From contig SCFE01000012.1 in the NCBI GenBank assembly GCA_004352715.1, forward strand, positions 2,693,939-2,757,938: a stretch of DNA of 64,000 nucleotides, in the 5' to 3' direction. Position 1 is the first letter of the stretch. The number at the start of each line of letters is the position of its first letter. Shown one piece after another: positions 11,644 to 23,239 of the stretch. A program made the translations under genes and the position numbers. The DNA comes from Hofstenia miamia. Taxonomy: Eukaryota > Xenacoelomorpha > Acoela. A model generated the notes under the pieces. It saw only the letters and a list, made by a program, of their open reading frames with translations, was not told the DNA's origin and ran no database searches.

Positions 11644-14113
11644 AGTTTCGCCAGTTCTTTATTGCGTATTCAGAAATCATTTTAAGCATTCCTAGTTGAA
11701 AAATCTTTAAAAACCTTGCAGAAACTTCAATTTACATTAATATCTTTGAAGAAATTACAGGTCTTTAAAGAAAAGTATTTTCTTACTTCAAGATCTTTAA
11801 GGATAGACAATCATGATATAAAATAAAAGAAATTGCAGATCCTTAAAGAGTATAAATTTTTATATTAAAAGAAAATTCCTGTTAAAAATCAAAGAAATTG
11901 CAGAATATTATTTTATGTTGAATAGTTTAAGTTTTTAGTAGCATGTTTTTAGGTTGGACTTAGTGAAATTGATATTTTATCTTAAAAATGCAAATGCATA
12001 CATTTCATTTAGCAAATACCCGATCAAATATTGCACATATTTGTAAATAGGTTTTGCAAACAGAATGGCAATCTATTTTTTATTAGTTTTTTAAGTTTAC
12101 ATTACTTATAATCAAATCTATGAATTTGTATTTTTAAGAAATATACATGACGACAAATGTTTAATGTTTGTAGTATCTTTTATCATTCTTTTCAATAAAT
12201 ATCTGCATATTCGCACAACATGAATTTGCACACACGTGCTAATGAATTCAGATATGCTACATCATATTACATTACAGTATAACTTGAAATGCGAATTTTC
12301 ATATTTATTGTAATTATACATGCATGTTTTCAAAAATGCAATTTGCATTGTTTTAAAAATTCTTTGCAATATACTCTAAATATTAATAAACAAAGAAAAA
12401 GAGAATCAAACGTTAAAATACGAATACAAATAGTAAAAAAGGACCGAAATTAACATATTTTATGAAATGTTCCATTGATGATAACCAAATATCATGATTC
12501 CAAACGATAACCTTACCATTGCAGGAAATGATAGTCTAGTGGAAATACACTGTTGGGTCTTTTAGATGATTCATGGCACAATGAAAAAAATCGCGGAAAA
12601 TATTCATTGCAATTGAAACTTCAAAAATACATCTGCTAGTTCTTTTGAATGAAGATGATTTATTTCATGTCTACCGTATTATTAATGCAACATGTATTGG
12701 CAAAATGGCTATAATTGTATTTTCGTCATCTTTAAACATCTAAATATTTTATTTGAAAGTTCAGTATTGTCACAACATGATATAGAATTTATATTTAATA
12801 ATATCTGCATAAAATCGAAATGTAACAACAATATAGAAATATTAAGAAAATATTAACTATTAAAAATAAAAAAAATATTTAAACTTGAAAGTAATGATCC
12901 TATTACTCAAGTCATTTGCGCTAATAGTGATGAAATATTATAAATGAAAATAAAATAGGAATGTTTTCTGTTTGTATTATGTTAATGTATTGTATTGTTC
13001 TTGAAATACATTGTGACATAATCCAATCAAAACTATCATGTGTGGTCAAGATGAGAGGAAAGGATGAAGGAAACAAAGACTAAAAATATTGATAATGATT
13101 ATAATGATTAAAATGTAAAAACATGATAGGATTGATTATTTCATTTTGTAAATGTTTTGCGCAATTATATTTAAAATTATGCTCGACAGTATTTTGACAA
13201 AACGAAAGATGGTCAAACAGTGTAGTCAAATTAACGCTGACGTTGCGTAATCATAGCAGAAATATTAAATGAGGGAAAAACTGTAAACAAGAACGATTAA
13301 CAGGTACTAGTCGAGTATTTAGTTGTTTATTACCAAGTGCTATAAATATACTGAATGTGATGTAATTAATGATGAGCAAATCTACTTTGGATTTATTTTC
13401 TCTTGTCAGGTTATTTTATATTCTGATGGAAAGCTAAACATTTACGAGCTAGGGTAATTGTATGGTGGTTCCCACATCCAGTTAAAGGTATGCTGGAGCA
13501 GCCTCCTAATAGCTATTCCACAGCGGGGAGGGCGACAGCTGTAGTTACCTTGTGTGCTCTTAGGTTACGGATAGGTATAGGAGTTTTTTACCATTATAGC
13601 TTTCCTACTTGTCAATGCTTGTCTGATATTATTATTGCAGCCAGTAGGCTTTACATGTTAACTCTCTCATTGACGAACCTCAGTTATTTATTACATTCAT
13701 TACACTACATGATGATTGATGATTTAATAGTGTTTACATTTAGACAGTTATTTAGATCGTATCTTTATATTCTATTACATAGAGTTTATTTAATAGTCAC
13801 AACAAGCTGCTCATTGTTTCATACAGTAGACCTCTGGCCAACTTCTAGTTATATTTTTCTGCAGGTGGCATTGATTGGTTACATGTATCGAGGGCTATTA
13901 TTTATCTCTATATATGTAAGGTTATTACATGTAAGGCTTCATAATAAGCTAATTCAGCAGCTTGGTTGCATTACTTTGTTCCTTACACGAATTCATAATA
14001 ACAAAAACAATCAATGCACTAAATTCTTAAGTAGCTGCAAATCCCATCACACTGAGTTCGCTATTCACATAATCACTCCTTCGTTGGTTTCTACCTCACA
14101 GTGGCAGCTCCTT
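11644..14113. repeat. LTR-bearing repeat block, copy 2
   Basis: The complete counterpart of the block at 9558-11642. It shows what the gap hides in copy 1, including an LTR start at 13012. It ends at a single N (14114), after which the 3' end of an LTR continues. Confidence 0.8.
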
Positions 14114-14269
14114 NAAAAGGCTCTTGTATATTAAATTAAGTTAATGAATCAAACACTTATTACAAAGGAGAGAATTGGAATATTGTCAACTCTGTTCTAT
14201 GTCTAATCTAAGAAAAGTAATAGGTTTTCTATAAGTAACACACTAGCAGTGGATTGACATGATTCTACA
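13012..14269 (+). mobile_element. Long terminal repeat of a Ty3-type element (solo or broken copy)
   Basis: Starts TGTGACATAATCC and ends GATTCTACA, so it has the TGT...ACA termini seen again at 27086 (start) and 29611 (end), the latter directly followed by a primer-binding site. A TATA box lies about 330 bp in, downstream of a conserved 'caggtact' word. No primer-binding site follows this copy. The 214-codon hydrophobic frame inside (13490-14134) differs from its sister copies mostly by amino-acid-changing substitutions, so I do not treat it as a gene. The single N at 14114 means the two halves may come from different copies. Confidence 0.75.
13341..13348 (+). promoter_or_regulatory. TATA box of the LTR promoter
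   Basis: TATAAATA, in the context 'aagtgctataaatatactg'. The same position in the other LTR copies carries TATAAATA (27411, 35565) or TATAAAAG (28607), which supports a conserved polymerase II core promoter. Confidence 0.6.
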
Positions 14270-15085
14270 ATATTACATTATTTCCTAATGCTTTTGTTTA
14301 GCAGTACAACTAGAATCAAGTTTCCATTACACCATCTTAATTAATCTTTGCTATGTTATTTGAAATAGATGCACATTTTGTAACTTAGATGATTGAAATT
14401 AGTAATATTTTTCTAAAAATTCGCAGAAGTTCAATCAATGAATCAAAGTAAGTCATCATTCATCCCAGGTTAAATTGTAGGAGTTTTTATTTACTTGCAC
14501 TATTAGCATAATTGTAGCATCCACTACCAAGCTTTAACAGAGATTAAATTATTATTTTAAATTATTGTTCCTCATTATATGCAGGTAGGGATGTACTGAT
14601 GTTAACTTTTTACTCTGACATGAGATACAATGTTGTTAACCTTTGTTTAACTTAAAGTAACTTGATACTGTTTAGGTATACCACTGTCTTAGTTCTTCTC
14701 TGTGACTTGGCTGTGGCCTCTGGCCAATTCTCATCTCTGAATCAATCCACGTTGGCCTCCATTGTTGAATGAGTAGCTCCAAGTCTCAGCTCATCAAAGT
14801 ACTTATGTGTTCCCTATCCTAACTCAGTGAAACTCCAATTGCTGTTTGTAACTGACTTAAACTCAATTTCTTATGTGTAATTTAGTACTTCCCAACCTGG
14901 CAATATCACTAGCTGCTTAATAAATATTACTTCAGCCATTAATGAAAAACTATTGGTGTTAACTAATATAATTAGATAAAGTAAGTAATTACTTGCAGCT
15001 TCCTACCTTACATTTAAATAACAATACATGCTCAGTCTATTTATTGGTCTATTTATAGGTCACCTAGTTTGACAGTGTAATACAT
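14270..15085. other. No gene recognised
   Basis: Sequence between two LTR ends. Nothing with a protein domain is visible, and a 12-N gap follows at 15086-15097. Confidence 0.5.
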
Positions 15086-15097
15086 NNNNNNNNNNNN

Positions 15098-15408
15098 CAT
15101 TTCTTTGTTAGTTTCTTCCTCACAGTGGCGTCTCCATTGGTAAGATGCAGCTGGTGTATGTGTTCCTGGGTGTGCATGTCTACCTTCGAGTGTCGATCTT
15201 GTCTTCCATTATCTCTGCTTTATCTAAATAAGTTGGAGTGAGTTAAGTAGCTAAAAGGGCTCTTATATATTAAATTAAGTTAATAAACCGAACGCTTATG
15301 GTAAAGGAGAGAATCGGAAAAGTGTCAGTCCTGCTTACTGGTTGATCTGAGAAAAGTAATAGTTTTTCTATCCGTAACACACTTACAGCGGATTGACATG
15401 ATTCTACA
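15098..15408 (+). mobile_element. 3' fragment of the same LTR family
   Basis: Matches the end of the LTR at about 14080-14269 ('cctcacagtggc', 'attaaattaagtta', 'gattgacatgattctaca'). It is 5'-truncated at a 12-N gap and has a different right flank from the copy at 14269. Confidence 0.75.
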
Positions 15409-16632
15409 ACATTCTGTAGAATATTCATATGACGATGTTAAACTGAATGTGCATTGCAATGAATGATCTTGGTTTTATTCATATTAAGCATAATTAGCTA
15501 TAATTTAATAGCAGTGATTGCTAAATAAGTATCTTAAAATTTCGGAAGTCTGGATTAGACAGATGGTTTGTAAATACTATCAACCGTGCTTATTTGAATA
15601 TACCCTAATATCATTTAAGAGTAAAAATTCTAATAGAAAGGACGTAACTTAATATTTCTAGTATTCTAATAGAACTTCAATTAATCCGGAATAGAGAGCT
15701 TGAATAGCAAGGCATCAAAAATACAGAACACAAATGAAAACAGATTGACGACGGTTTTTGTTATTAAACTATTTTAAGGTATATCTCAATTACTACTATG
15801 TAAATTAAAAAATGTTTTAAAGAAGGGCATCTTCCTTTCAATTTTGTTATAAGCAGCAACATAGATAAAATTGAAGAGATAGTTCAAAATAGCATTGCAA
15901 AAGGGATTAAGTAGATGCTAAATTATTTAAGAAATTAGTAGATTTACTATTTAAATGCGGAAGCATATTACATGAAAAAAAATAAAATCATCTACCTTCA
16001 TGGAGTTCTAAAGTTGGATATTTTTTCAGGTAAAATAATTAATGATTCAGGTAAACCAAAAGTTTAAAAAATTGGTTTTTATTAAATCTGTCTTTTACAT
16101 CATACGTTTCTTCGTACAATAGCCTATTGGAACTTAAAAATGATATCTGATTTTCTAGCTTAAAACATACTGTTTTGCTTAGTACTGATTCAGGAAATCA
16201 TTAGCAAAATACCAATTGCTAGATATGTTCAAAGGCAAAAAATAGTTTGAATTTTTCTTAAAAGAATTTTTAATGTTTAATATATAATCTTATTGCAAAT
16301 TTGCAATTGAGCAATGTCTAGTGCCATCTCAGAACAAAAACCAATTCTCCATATTTGTACTAAGTTTTAAGAAGTCTATTTACGTTCTACACTAGTATTT
16401 CATAATGCAGTACACACTTTTATAGGTATGATTTCACCCTGGATGTCATTGCTAATGTACATAAACAAGTGTCTATGCTTTGTACAGAGAATTTTATGGT
16501 AAAACTTTAACCATAAATCCTTATATATAAGCTGCACTTCAAACCTACAAAATTACAGCGTATATCTTATTGTTGAATAAATTATATTTCAGCTTTTGCG
16601 CATCCTAAAACATTTAGCGGGAGATATAAATA

Positions 16633-16636
<4 letters not shown>
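15409..16636. other. No gene recognised
   Basis: AT-rich, with no sustained frame and no structure beyond short A/T runs. Confidence 0.5.

Positions 16637-16670
<34 letters not shown>
16637..16670. repeat. (AT)n at the 3' end of a Penelope-like element
   Basis: An (AT)n tract directly follows the PLE word 'cactttgtacac' (read on the minus strand). The second PLE copy at 51240 has the same junction. Confidence 0.85.
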
Positions 16671-16672
<2 letters not shown>

Positions 16673-16710
16673 GTACAAAGTGTGCTTAAACTATTCATTG
16701 TAAAAAACAA

Positions 16711-16764
16711 TTATTTTATGTAAACATGTTTCGAGTGTCTCCACTCATCGTCAGTACAAAATAA
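16711..16764 (-). ncRNA. Hammerhead ribozyme (type I, very short stem III) in a PLE terminal region
   Basis: Read on the minus strand, all core pieces occur in the right order. The stem I 5' strand (16764-16755, TTATTTTGTA) leads to CTGACGA (16754-16748). One extra T comes next, then stem II GAGTG with a GAGA loop and CACTC (16746-16733). GAAA (16732-16729) is followed by CATGTT (16728-16723), which contains the GTT cleavage triplet. The stem I 3' strand TACATAAAATAA (16722-16711) closes the structure: GTA pairs with TAC, and TTATTTT pairs with AAAATAA around a two-base bulge. Stem III is only two base pairs within a self-complementary ACATGT, as in the dimer-dependent hammerheads known from Penelope-like elements. 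The predicted cut lies between 16723 and 16722. The extra T between the core and stem II is atypical. Confidence 0.85.
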
Positions 16765-16858
16765 CTAAAATAATATGGTGGTAAATACAAATTTTATGAT
16801 TTTAAAATTGTAATTCGTAGATCTTATACGATATTTAGTCTTTGACTTAATTGTTTAT

Positions 16859-17196
16859 TTAATAGATTCTCCTTAGTTTCTTTTTTATGAATATAGCTTC
16901 TGCAATTTTTGTATACTTGGTTTTCATTAAAATAGTAAAGTTCTTCCTCTTAGGTGCATGATCATGGCAATATATTTCTGATCGAAGATGACCTCGCATA
17001 TGCTCTGAAATTCTGTATTCCAATTGCCTTCTCGTTTCCCCAATGTATGAACTTTCACATTCATCACATTTATAATTGTATACGCATGAGGAAACTAAAG
17101 GAGTTGGAATAGAGTCTTTGTTTTTGAGAAAATGCGAAGTTTTCAAAGTTTGAAATATTGGCATAATCTTGACACTTAATTCTTGGTTACATTGTT
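16859..17196 (-). pseudogene. Penelope-like element, C-terminal GIY-YIG endonuclease domain (5'-truncated)
   Basis: The frame ends at a stop at 16859 and is open back to a single N at 17197, beyond which is microsatellite. It contains CVYNYKCDECESSYIGETRR followed by QLEYRISEHMRG. This is the GIY-YIG nuclease core of Penelope-like retroelements: a 'VYxYxC..C' strand, 'SYIGET', the arginine of TRR..L..R, then EH. In intact PLEs the domain follows a reverse transcriptase and makes the nick used for target-primed reverse transcription. The RT part is missing. Its position immediately upstream of the hammerhead ribozyme supports the assignment. Non-functional as it stands, since only the last 110 or so residues remain. 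Confidence 0.85.
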
Positions 17197-17428
17197 NTAT
17201 ATATATATATATGTATAAAGTATATGTCACAATTTCAACAATTTCTTAATCAAATTCAAAGTGTAAATGGAGTAGTCCATATCCTATTCATCTTTAAAGG
17301 ACTTTACTAGATTTAATTTTTAATTTGGAACTAATGAACTAGGTGTGATTCCCTGAGATATTACAAATGAAGAATATCTGTGAAAACAGCAAAAAAAAAA
17401 TTTTTTTCATTTCAAAATCTTTGAGCCA

Positions 17429-17715
17429 TTAACATTAGAAGGACGGGATTTTTGCTGTAGCTAAAATGACGGCTGCAGTCATTTTGACTGCTTATTCTTA
17501 AATTCTATTCTTTGCATTCACCTGAATCCCTTCATCAATGAAAATAGTAATAAAAAATTGTGCATTCCACTTACTGAACACTATGCTTATTGGTTGCCAA
17601 GAAACATTAAAAGTCGTAGTGCATAAGGTGCATAAAACATGCACTGACAAAGTTATTAATGATGAATATACCCAATTTGCTACCAAAATGACCACTGCTG
17701 TCTTTTTAGTGTTAA
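17429..17715. mobile_element. piggyBac-like MITE
   Basis: Bounded by TTAA at 17429-17432 and 17712-17715, the piggyBac target duplication. The inner ends are related inverted repeats (CATTAGAAGGACGG... against CACTAAAAAGACAG... read from the right), each followed by AAAATGAC/GTCATTTT words. At 287 bp it encodes nothing. It cuts into the reading frame at 17716-18018. Confidence 0.6.
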
Positions 17716-18018
17716 TCCAGGATGATATATTGTTGAGGAAATGTTCTTCTCAAAATTAACCATATAAAGACGTTGGTAAGCTAAGCAAGTTTTGAGAATC
17801 ACAGGATTTAACTTAGGATAATTAAATTTTTGTATTTTAAAATTATGTAAAATGTATTTTACAACAACTTCTTTTGGACTGATTAATTCACGTTTCCTTG
17901 CTTCACTAGAACAACCCATAGATTGCACTCCATAAGTTTTTTCATTTTCTCCTGTCTTGGTATTATTTACTGTCTTCAGTATAATTGGTCCACTTACAAT
18001 TTGAACTCTTTTACTCAT
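17716..18018 (-). pseudogene. Unrecognised intronless frame, C-terminus lost to a MITE insertion
   Basis: Starts at the ATG at 18018, 32 bp downstream of the stop of the fibre-like frame, and stays open for about 100 codons. Its last codons before a stop at 17680 are read from the piggyBac-like MITE, so the original C-terminus is missing. The sequence is lysine- and asparagine-rich with no membrane segment, and I recognise no family. The tight spacing to its upstream neighbour and the absence of introns are more typical of a virus or large DNA transposon than of an animal gene. A spurious frame cannot be excluded. Confidence 0.4.
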
Positions 18019-18049
18019 TTTCTATATAGGACATTAGAAAAAATTAATT

Positions 18050-19192
18050 TCAATAATTTGTCTTAGGAAGGAAATAAGTCAAATTTTGCAAACTAATCCA
18101 TTTTATAGGCCCTGTATCACTTGCAAACCGCCAAAAAGGACCATTCTCATGTGAAATATCACACCGAATTATACCATTAGATGTAGCTAGTCCAAATATT
18201 AATTTATTATATTCTAAACTATACGCAAGTTCTTGATTAATTCTAATTATATTTGCACACTTTTGCAAGTTGTGCTTATTCCTTTGACATATTCCTCTAA
18301 AGAAAACTTGTGTACCAATTTCCTTATATTGAAAATGTTGCAAATCAGAATTATAAGAGTTTTTAAATTCGGTATCAAACTTCATTCCTTTAATGTCATC
18401 AGTACTACTATTTAAGTCAATGTCATTCCAAAACAAATCAGTGTTGTCAAAATATATATTATTTAAGGAAACAAATGTTTCTTCTATTACTAAATTGTGT
18501 ACAGACAATACACCAAATTTAATAATTTGGATATAAACATCTTTTGTTTTTTTACAAACTACTGCAAATCTTATTGTTTTTGGAGGCCATGCTTCTTTTG
18601 GTAAAGTAAATATATTCATGTTGCTTGGCAAAATTTTAGCAGTTCTAAAGATATATTTACTTCTAAAATGTACAAAGGTAGTAATTATTGTATAGTATAC
18701 ATCATTTTTTAAATGTAACATATTATAACGATTTTTTGATAAGATACAAATTCCTGAAAGTGAAATGTAGCTATGAGCATCTCTAACATAAATATAACTA
18801 TTTTCTATTAAAATGTTGTAAAAACCTTATGTAGATAAATCTAAATCTTGCTCATGGCCTTCAGTCTTAAGAAATTAATTTTATAAGCAGCTCCAGTAGT
18901 TTCCAAAGTTTTTATCAAACCAAATAACCATATTTTTTGAGAGAATTGCGATTGTGCATGAGCCTTTGTAAAACCATGTTCATAATATTATGCAAATGTT
19001 TTTCCACTTTCTATTCTGGAAAATAGTTTAATAAGTTTTTGGTAATTGTCTTGTAAATTTGAATAGAAATTATGCATAGACTCAACACTATTGAGAATTG
19101 CATTGCTTAATAATTAGCAAAATCTTGTTTTCATTGTTTGTGAGTCTTTTTTCAACATGATCTTCCATTTGTTGTTTGTTAATAGTATCCAT
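18050..19192 (-). pseudogene. Decayed fibre-like gene: helical N-terminus plus two phage-tail-type beta-sandwich domains
   Basis: The part from 18826 down to the stop at 18050 is one open frame of about 258 codons. It holds two copies of a pattern I associate with tips of phage tail-fibre and collagen-like proteins: a strand-rich lead, then 'FTLP...WPPKTIRFAV', and at the end 'WISLQNLTYF'. The first copy is near residues 35-110 of the ATG at 18721. The second (about 130-220) contains 'LIFGLATSNGIIRCDIS' and 'GPFWRF'. Upstream, from an ATG at 19192, a frame of 34 codons (MDTINKQQMEDHVEK...) is followed in another frame by helical sequence with heptad-like spacing (SNLQDNYQKLIKLFSRI). So a stalk-and-head architecture is plausible, broken by at least one frameshift and internal stops. 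The function as a viral or symbiont-derived fibre is inference. A cellular secreted protein is the alternative. Confidence 0.45.
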
Positions 19193-20839
19193 CCATTATA
19201 TTACGTGACATTTAGTTTTCAAATTATAAAGTTCATTCAATTGCATTAGCAATGTACTATAGATTATTTAACAATTTGGTCATAATTTCAGCCAATTTAA
19301 ATTTAGCATTTCAATTTTTTGAAGCTAAAAGACTATAAAGTTAAAGGGAGTTTTACAAATTTTCAACCTATTCTAAGTTAATGGTGAAATTTTGCATAAA
19401 TTATTTTGAATTTCCTTTGAATATGTGCTGTTAAAATTATTTACAAATTTGCATTTTTGCTTTTTGAATAAATTGGCATAAATTAATATAATTTATTGGT
19501 TTTCATATACTTTAGCATCAAATGTAAGTGGTAATATATAGATATTTTCCTTCTTTATCTTTTGAATACTAATTAAATTTGGTTGAACTTTGGTTTCAAA
19601 TTCCACGCATAACGTGTTCATTACAAATTCTACCAAAATTGAACATTGCTGAACAAATAATGGTTTTGGAGCTTAAGTATTATGCGCTTAAATTCTGACG
19701 CATCTCAAATTAAAAAACCCTTCTTGTCTCAAAAATGATAAAAAGTTGAATTTCAACATTAAATTAGCACATGAGGTATTCTATGATATATAAAATGAAA
19801 AATCTTTATTGAATAAGAATAACACCAAGATTATGTTTTACCACAATTCACATTTTGTGTGACCTTGCCCAATAGTTATTGACTTTCCAAATTTTCGATG
19901 AAATTTTCTAAGCCAACTAAAATTATTGTAAATGCCCTCAAAAATGTAAAAACAGTCTAAACATTATATTAAAATGTGGAAATTTTGGTCAGGTTTGGTG
20001 GGGAAGGGTATACAGAACGCAGAATTCCAAACCTGTTAGCTACATCACTGTTTATACCCCAAAATGATTTGTGTATATAACAAAGAATCAAAGATTATAT
20101 AATATATTTTGCATTATATTAGTACAATTAACAGACAATGAGATTTGCAGGCTTGTTGTGGGCAAAAATTGTGATGTGTCTGCACTCATTATCATGCTAT
20201 TTTGGACATGAACAATATTAGTAAGGAATGACCATGATTTCTCTTCAATCAATAAATAATAACATTACTTCAAAAACATGAGTATGAAATCCATTTTATA
20301 CAAATATTGTTTTTCAATATGAGGAATAATAATTTTATTCCCCAATGACAAAAATGTTGTAAACATTAGAAATATATTCAAACAAATGTTGAAAGGGAAT
20401 TATTATATATTGCAATAGCATAACAAATTTAAAAATTTTCAAATTTTTCTTTCAAAACTGAAAAAACATTCAATGTCAGTGCGGTACAATTAATAAAAAA
20501 TATCTTTTCAGTGTTTTCTCTACTATTCCAAACTATTTTAAAATCTATTGAAACAATTGAAAACCAAGTTCCCGCCTTTTTACAATTGTTCTATTCACTG
20601 TAAAAAATTTGATCACACAAAGTTGCTTAGATTGGGTTTGACGACATTATGTTGAAATCTGAATAATAATTGGTGAAAAGACGTCTGATATTTTGGCACC
20701 AATCGTCCTTATATGTTCCTAAATATTGTCTTTTATCGAGAATATTTACTAATGCCTGAAGATATTTACATAGTCACAGCTATAATTTCTGCACACGTTT
20801 GAGGATTATATATAACAATAGAACTGATGTTAACAATAC
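19193..20839. other. No gene recognised
   Basis: AT-rich sequence between the fibre-like pseudogene and a tandem duplication. I see no domain or repeat. Confidence 0.5.
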
Positions 20840-23084
20840 TGTATATATAACTACAAATTTACCAGCACTAAATTAATACATTTTAAATGTAGATCATTTT
20901 GTTTAAAGTTGGAGTCATACTCAGAACGAGGTACAAAAAGGAATAAGACATGAGTCACTACATAAAATTTGGTCAGGCGAAAAAAAATTTTTGACACAGC
21001 AAAAATTTTTAACAAGAAATTGAGATATAGGAAAAGGAATAAACTAGTAATAATAAATAACGTCTAGGAAATACCTAGCACCTGTAGTTATGATATAATT
21101 GTGATTTATTAATTTTACAATAGGGACATAAATATATTTAAGTCTGAGAGAGAGCGGGGATAACGTCACTCAAGGTGTGTAATAATTTCTTCATATGATT
21201 TATATTTATGTAGAATCAACACACTTCTGAGGATTGGAAGTAAATAGCTTTTACTATTACTTTTTCTAGAGTAAAAACAGGATTTCCTACTAAGTAGTCA
21301 GTTCCAATTATCTCTTAACTGCTCGATTAACCAGAATAGTGTATTACATGATAACTTTATTATAGTGGTATAAGATAATAACCAAGTTCTATTTAGGAGC
21401 AGCAGAGATCAGAAGGGTCGGAACTTGAAGCGGAGCCATGCAATCAAGAATAATGTGGTTACCAGCAATGATCGCCAATCTATGCCATGGTTGGTGACTC
21501 AAAGGAACTAGTTCAGTAAATGTGATAGTAGTGGAGGTGGTCCTAGTGATGCTCGCCCTATGTGATTTTGTATAATAATTGCTCATGTTATTAGGAATAA
21601 TAACTGGAAGTTCGCAACCATGCCGCTTTCGCCTCTTATAGATCTTATATGTAAATAACCCTAAATATAAATAGAAGGAACTAGCTCAACAAGTGTAATT
21701 ATAATAGAGTTGATCCTAGTGGTGCTTGCCCTCAATAAATTTATACAACTATTGCTCTTGCTATTATAAAAAATAAATGAATATTCACAACTGTCACTTT
21801 CGCCTCTTATAGAACTCATATATATAGACACATGGCCCTCAATACATGTGAGCAATTATTGTGGTGATAATACAACTGTCAAAACTTATATATGCATTTG
21901 AAACTATAATGACTTTCAACAATTGTAATAAGATTCACATAGGCATTTATTATGTTTAATANTGTATATATAACTACAAATTTACCAGCACTAAATTAAT
22001 ACATTTTAAATGTAGATCATTTTGTTTAAAGTTGGAGTCATACTCAGAACGAGGTACAAAAAGGAATAAGACATGAGTCACTACATAAAATTTGGTCAGG
22101 CGAAAAAAAATTTTTGACACAGCAAAAATTTTTAACAAGAAATTGAGATATAGGAAAAGGAATAAACTAGTAATAATAAATAACGTCTAGGAAATACCTA
22201 GCACCTGTAGTTATGATATAATTGTGATTTATTAATTTTACAATAGGGACATAAATATATTTAAGTCTGAGAGAGAGCGGGGATAACGTCACTCAAGGTG
22301 TGTAATAATTTCTTCATATGATTTATATTTATGTAGAATCAACACACTTCTGAGGATTGGAAGTAAATAGCTTTTACTATTACTTTTTCTAGAGTAAAAA
22401 CAGGATTTCCTACTAAGTAGTCAGTTCCAATTATCTCTTAACTGCTCGATTAACCAGAATAGTGTATTACATGATAACTTTATTATAGTGGTATAAGATA
22501 ATAACCAAGTTCTATTTAGGAGCAGCAGAGATCAGAAGGGTCGGAACTTGAAGCGGAGCCATGCAATCAAGAATAATGTGGTTACCAGCAATGATCGCCA
22601 ATCTATGCCATGGTTGGTGACTCAAAGGAACTAGTTCAGTAAATGTGATAGTAGTGGAGGTGGTCCTAGTGATGCTCGCCCTATGTGATTTTGTATAATA
22701 ATTGCTCATGTTATTAGGAATAATAACTGGAAGTTCGCAACCGTGCCGCTTTCGCCTCTTATAGATCTTATATGTAAATAACCCTAAATATAAATAGAAG
22801 GAACTAGCTCAACAAGTGTAATTATAATAGAGTTGATCCTAGTGGTGCTTGCCCTCAATAAATTTATACAACTATTGCTCTTGCTATTATAAAAAATAAA
22901 TGAATATTCACAACTGTCACTTTCGCCTCTTATAGAACTCATATATATAGACACATGGCCCTCAATACATGTGAGCAATTATTGTGGTGATAATACAACT
23001 GTCAAAACTTATATATGCATTTGAAACTATAATGACTTTCAACAATTGTAATAAGATTCACATAGGCATTTATTATGTTTAATA
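20840..23084. repeat. Exact tandem duplication of 1,123 bp
   Basis: 20840-21961 and 21963-23084 are the same sequence apart from a single visible base (accatg versus accgtg), joined by one N at 21962. Inside each unit is a looser internal repeat: 'ggaactag(t/c)tca' ... 'tttcgcctcttatagA' occurs twice about 170 bp apart. The identity and the N point to an assembly duplicate. The small frames in each unit are not genes. Confidence 0.95.
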
Positions 23085-23239
23085 AGCTTGTTATGCTTAT
23101 TACCAACAAAGTTTGATCTAAAATGAAAAGGGTTTGCCTAGTTTTAGCTATCCAGCTATTTAGAATGCGGGGGTGTATTATGAAGTGAAACGATCAATAG
23201 GTAAGCTAAACAAAGTAAAAACTCGTATGCCTAACATTA

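Noticed and set aside
11196-14134. Hydrophobic frames of 160-214 codons in three LTR copies (11196-11695, 13490-14134, 28831-29313), which look like a multi-pass membrane protein.
   Set aside because: The copies differ mostly by amino-acid-changing substitutions, which indicates no protein-level constraint. T-rich DNA readily gives long hydrophobic frames.
21389-22978. Paired identical frames of 64-65 codons on the minus strand.
   Set aside because: They exist twice only because of the tandem assembly duplicate, and they lie in LTR-like repeat sequence.
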